Positions 6,832 through 7,389 of a stretch of 7,389 nucleotides of DNA are shown here, in pieces. Source of the DNA: Pseudomonas sp. GTDB taxonomy: Bacteria; Pseudomonadota; Gammaproteobacteria; Pseudomonadales; Pseudomonadaceae. Where the stretch lies: assembly GCA_003527165.1 (NCBI GenBank), contig DPSI01000304.1, forward strand, positions 1 to 7,389. The letters are read 5' to 3'. The notes under the pieces are model-generated. The model saw nothing but the letters and a program-made list of their open reading frames with translations, had not been told where the DNA came from and did no database searches. Each line of letters starts with the position of its first letter. Position 1 is the first letter of the stretch. The translations under genes were made by a program, and so were the position numbers.

Positions 6832-7389
6832 ATGAGTCAGACACTGCTGTCCATATTGGCCTTCGTGCCGCTGGTGTTGGCAGGCGTTCTACTGATCGGC
6901 TTTCGCTGGCCGGCCAAGTTCGCCATGCCACTGGTTTTCGTACTTACCGCGCTGATCGGCCTGCTGGCTTGGGACATGACCTTCACCCGGGTCCTGGCTT
7001 CCACGCTGCAAGGGTTGATCCTCACCGCCTCGATCCTATGGATCATCTTTGGCGCCATCCTTCTACTCAACACGCTCAAACACTCGGGTGGCATCGCCTC
7101 GATTCGTCGCGGCTTCGCCAACGTCAGCCCAGACAAACGAGTGCAGGTGCTGATCGTGGCCTGGCTGTTCGGCTGCTTCATCGAGGGCGCCTCCGGCTTC
7201 GGTACGCCGGCTGCGGTGGCTGCGCCGTTGCTGGTAGCGCTGGGCTTCCCGGCCCTGACTGCCGTCGTGCTGGGCATGATGGTGCAATCCACGCCGGTGT
7301 CCTTCGGTGCGGTGGGCACGCCGATTCTGGTCGGTGTCGCCGGTGGTCTCGATCAGGCGACCCTCGGCGGCCAGCTGGCCGCAGTGGGC
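6832..7389 (+). CDS. LctP-family L-lactate/glycolate permease (5' part, cut by window end)
   Basis: The reading frame is open from ATG at 6832 to the right edge and gives the first 186 residues of what is usually a protein of about 550-570. It begins [21 protein letters not shown] and has several membrane segments (about 5-24, 30-48, 59-80, 104-116, 126-152). It also carries the hallmark of the lactate permease family, [19 protein letters not shown], at about 116-134, followed by [15 protein letters not shown] at 151-165. These permeases import L-lactate, D-lactate or glycolate with protons across the inner membrane. LldP and GlcA are close paralogues and cannot be separated from this fragment. 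The glcB neighbour recalls the E. coli glc operon (glcB then glcA), but here a terminator lies between, and an lldP-lldD-type lactate operon could follow outside the window. The start is supported by AAGGAA about seven bases upstream. Confidence 0.92.
   Translation, partial: MSQTLLSILAFVPLVLAGVLLIGFRWPAKFAMPLVFVLTALIGLLAWDMTFTRVLASTLQGLILTASILWIIFGAILLLNTLKHSGGIASIRRGFANVSPDKRVQVLIVAWLFGCFIEGASGFGTPAAVAAPLLVALGFPALTAVVLGMMVQSTPVSFGAVGTPILVGVAGGLDQATLGGQLAAVG

Noticed and set aside
6837..7319. Minus-strand frame of 160 codons at the right end
   Set aside because: It is opposite the clear LctP-family permease frame, which runs off the window. The antisense translation is Ser/Thr/Pro/Arg-rich without a motif.

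Overview
The window looks like a stretch of chromosome from a GC-rich gammaproteobacterium, most likely Pseudomonas in the broad sense. The P. stutzeri / Stutzerimonas group is my best guess. The reasons are the strong G/C third-position bias, the gene set (malate synthase G, RarD, a GcvR-like ACT protein, an LctP-family permease), and a pair of inverted REP-like palindromes at the left edge. The species is an inference, not something the sequence proves.

Layout. Bases 1-140 hold an inverted pair of REP-like hairpins (11-78) and no gene. Next come two minus-strand genes read from right to left: a short-chain dehydrogenase resembling glucose 1-dehydrogenase (1748-2515), then a cytoplasmic trehalase (141-1751). 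They overlap by an ATGA, so they are probably one translationally coupled operon. A plausible joint role is splitting trehalose to glucose and oxidising that glucose. The divergent gap 2516-2707 carries two clear inverted repeats upstream of this operon. rarD (2708-3601, plus) encodes a membrane permease of the DMT/EamA superfamily. It converges, 17 bases apart, on a two-ACT-domain GcvR-like regulator (3619-4137, minus). A 287-base divergent gap with a perfect 7-bp-arm dyad separates that regulator from glcB, malate synthase G (4425-6608, plus), which ends at a GC-rich hairpin terminator. After a 223-base regulatory gap, the first 186 codons of an LctP-family lactate/glycolate permease (6832 onward) run off the right edge.

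How the genes may work together. The right half has a two-carbon/organic-acid theme. GlcB consumes glyoxylate, the GcvR-like protein belongs to a family that senses glycine status (glycine and glyoxylate are metabolically close), and the LctP-family permease imports 2-hydroxy acids such as L-lactate or glycolate. The permease leader has an A-rich tract matching the Hfq/Crc target pattern AAnAAnAA directly before its ribosome binding site, which suggests catabolite repression. The left half has a disaccharide/glucose theme.

I see ordinary core and metabolic genes with some interesting regulatory architecture. There is no sign of a phage, CRISPR array, transposase, RNA gene or novel defence system.
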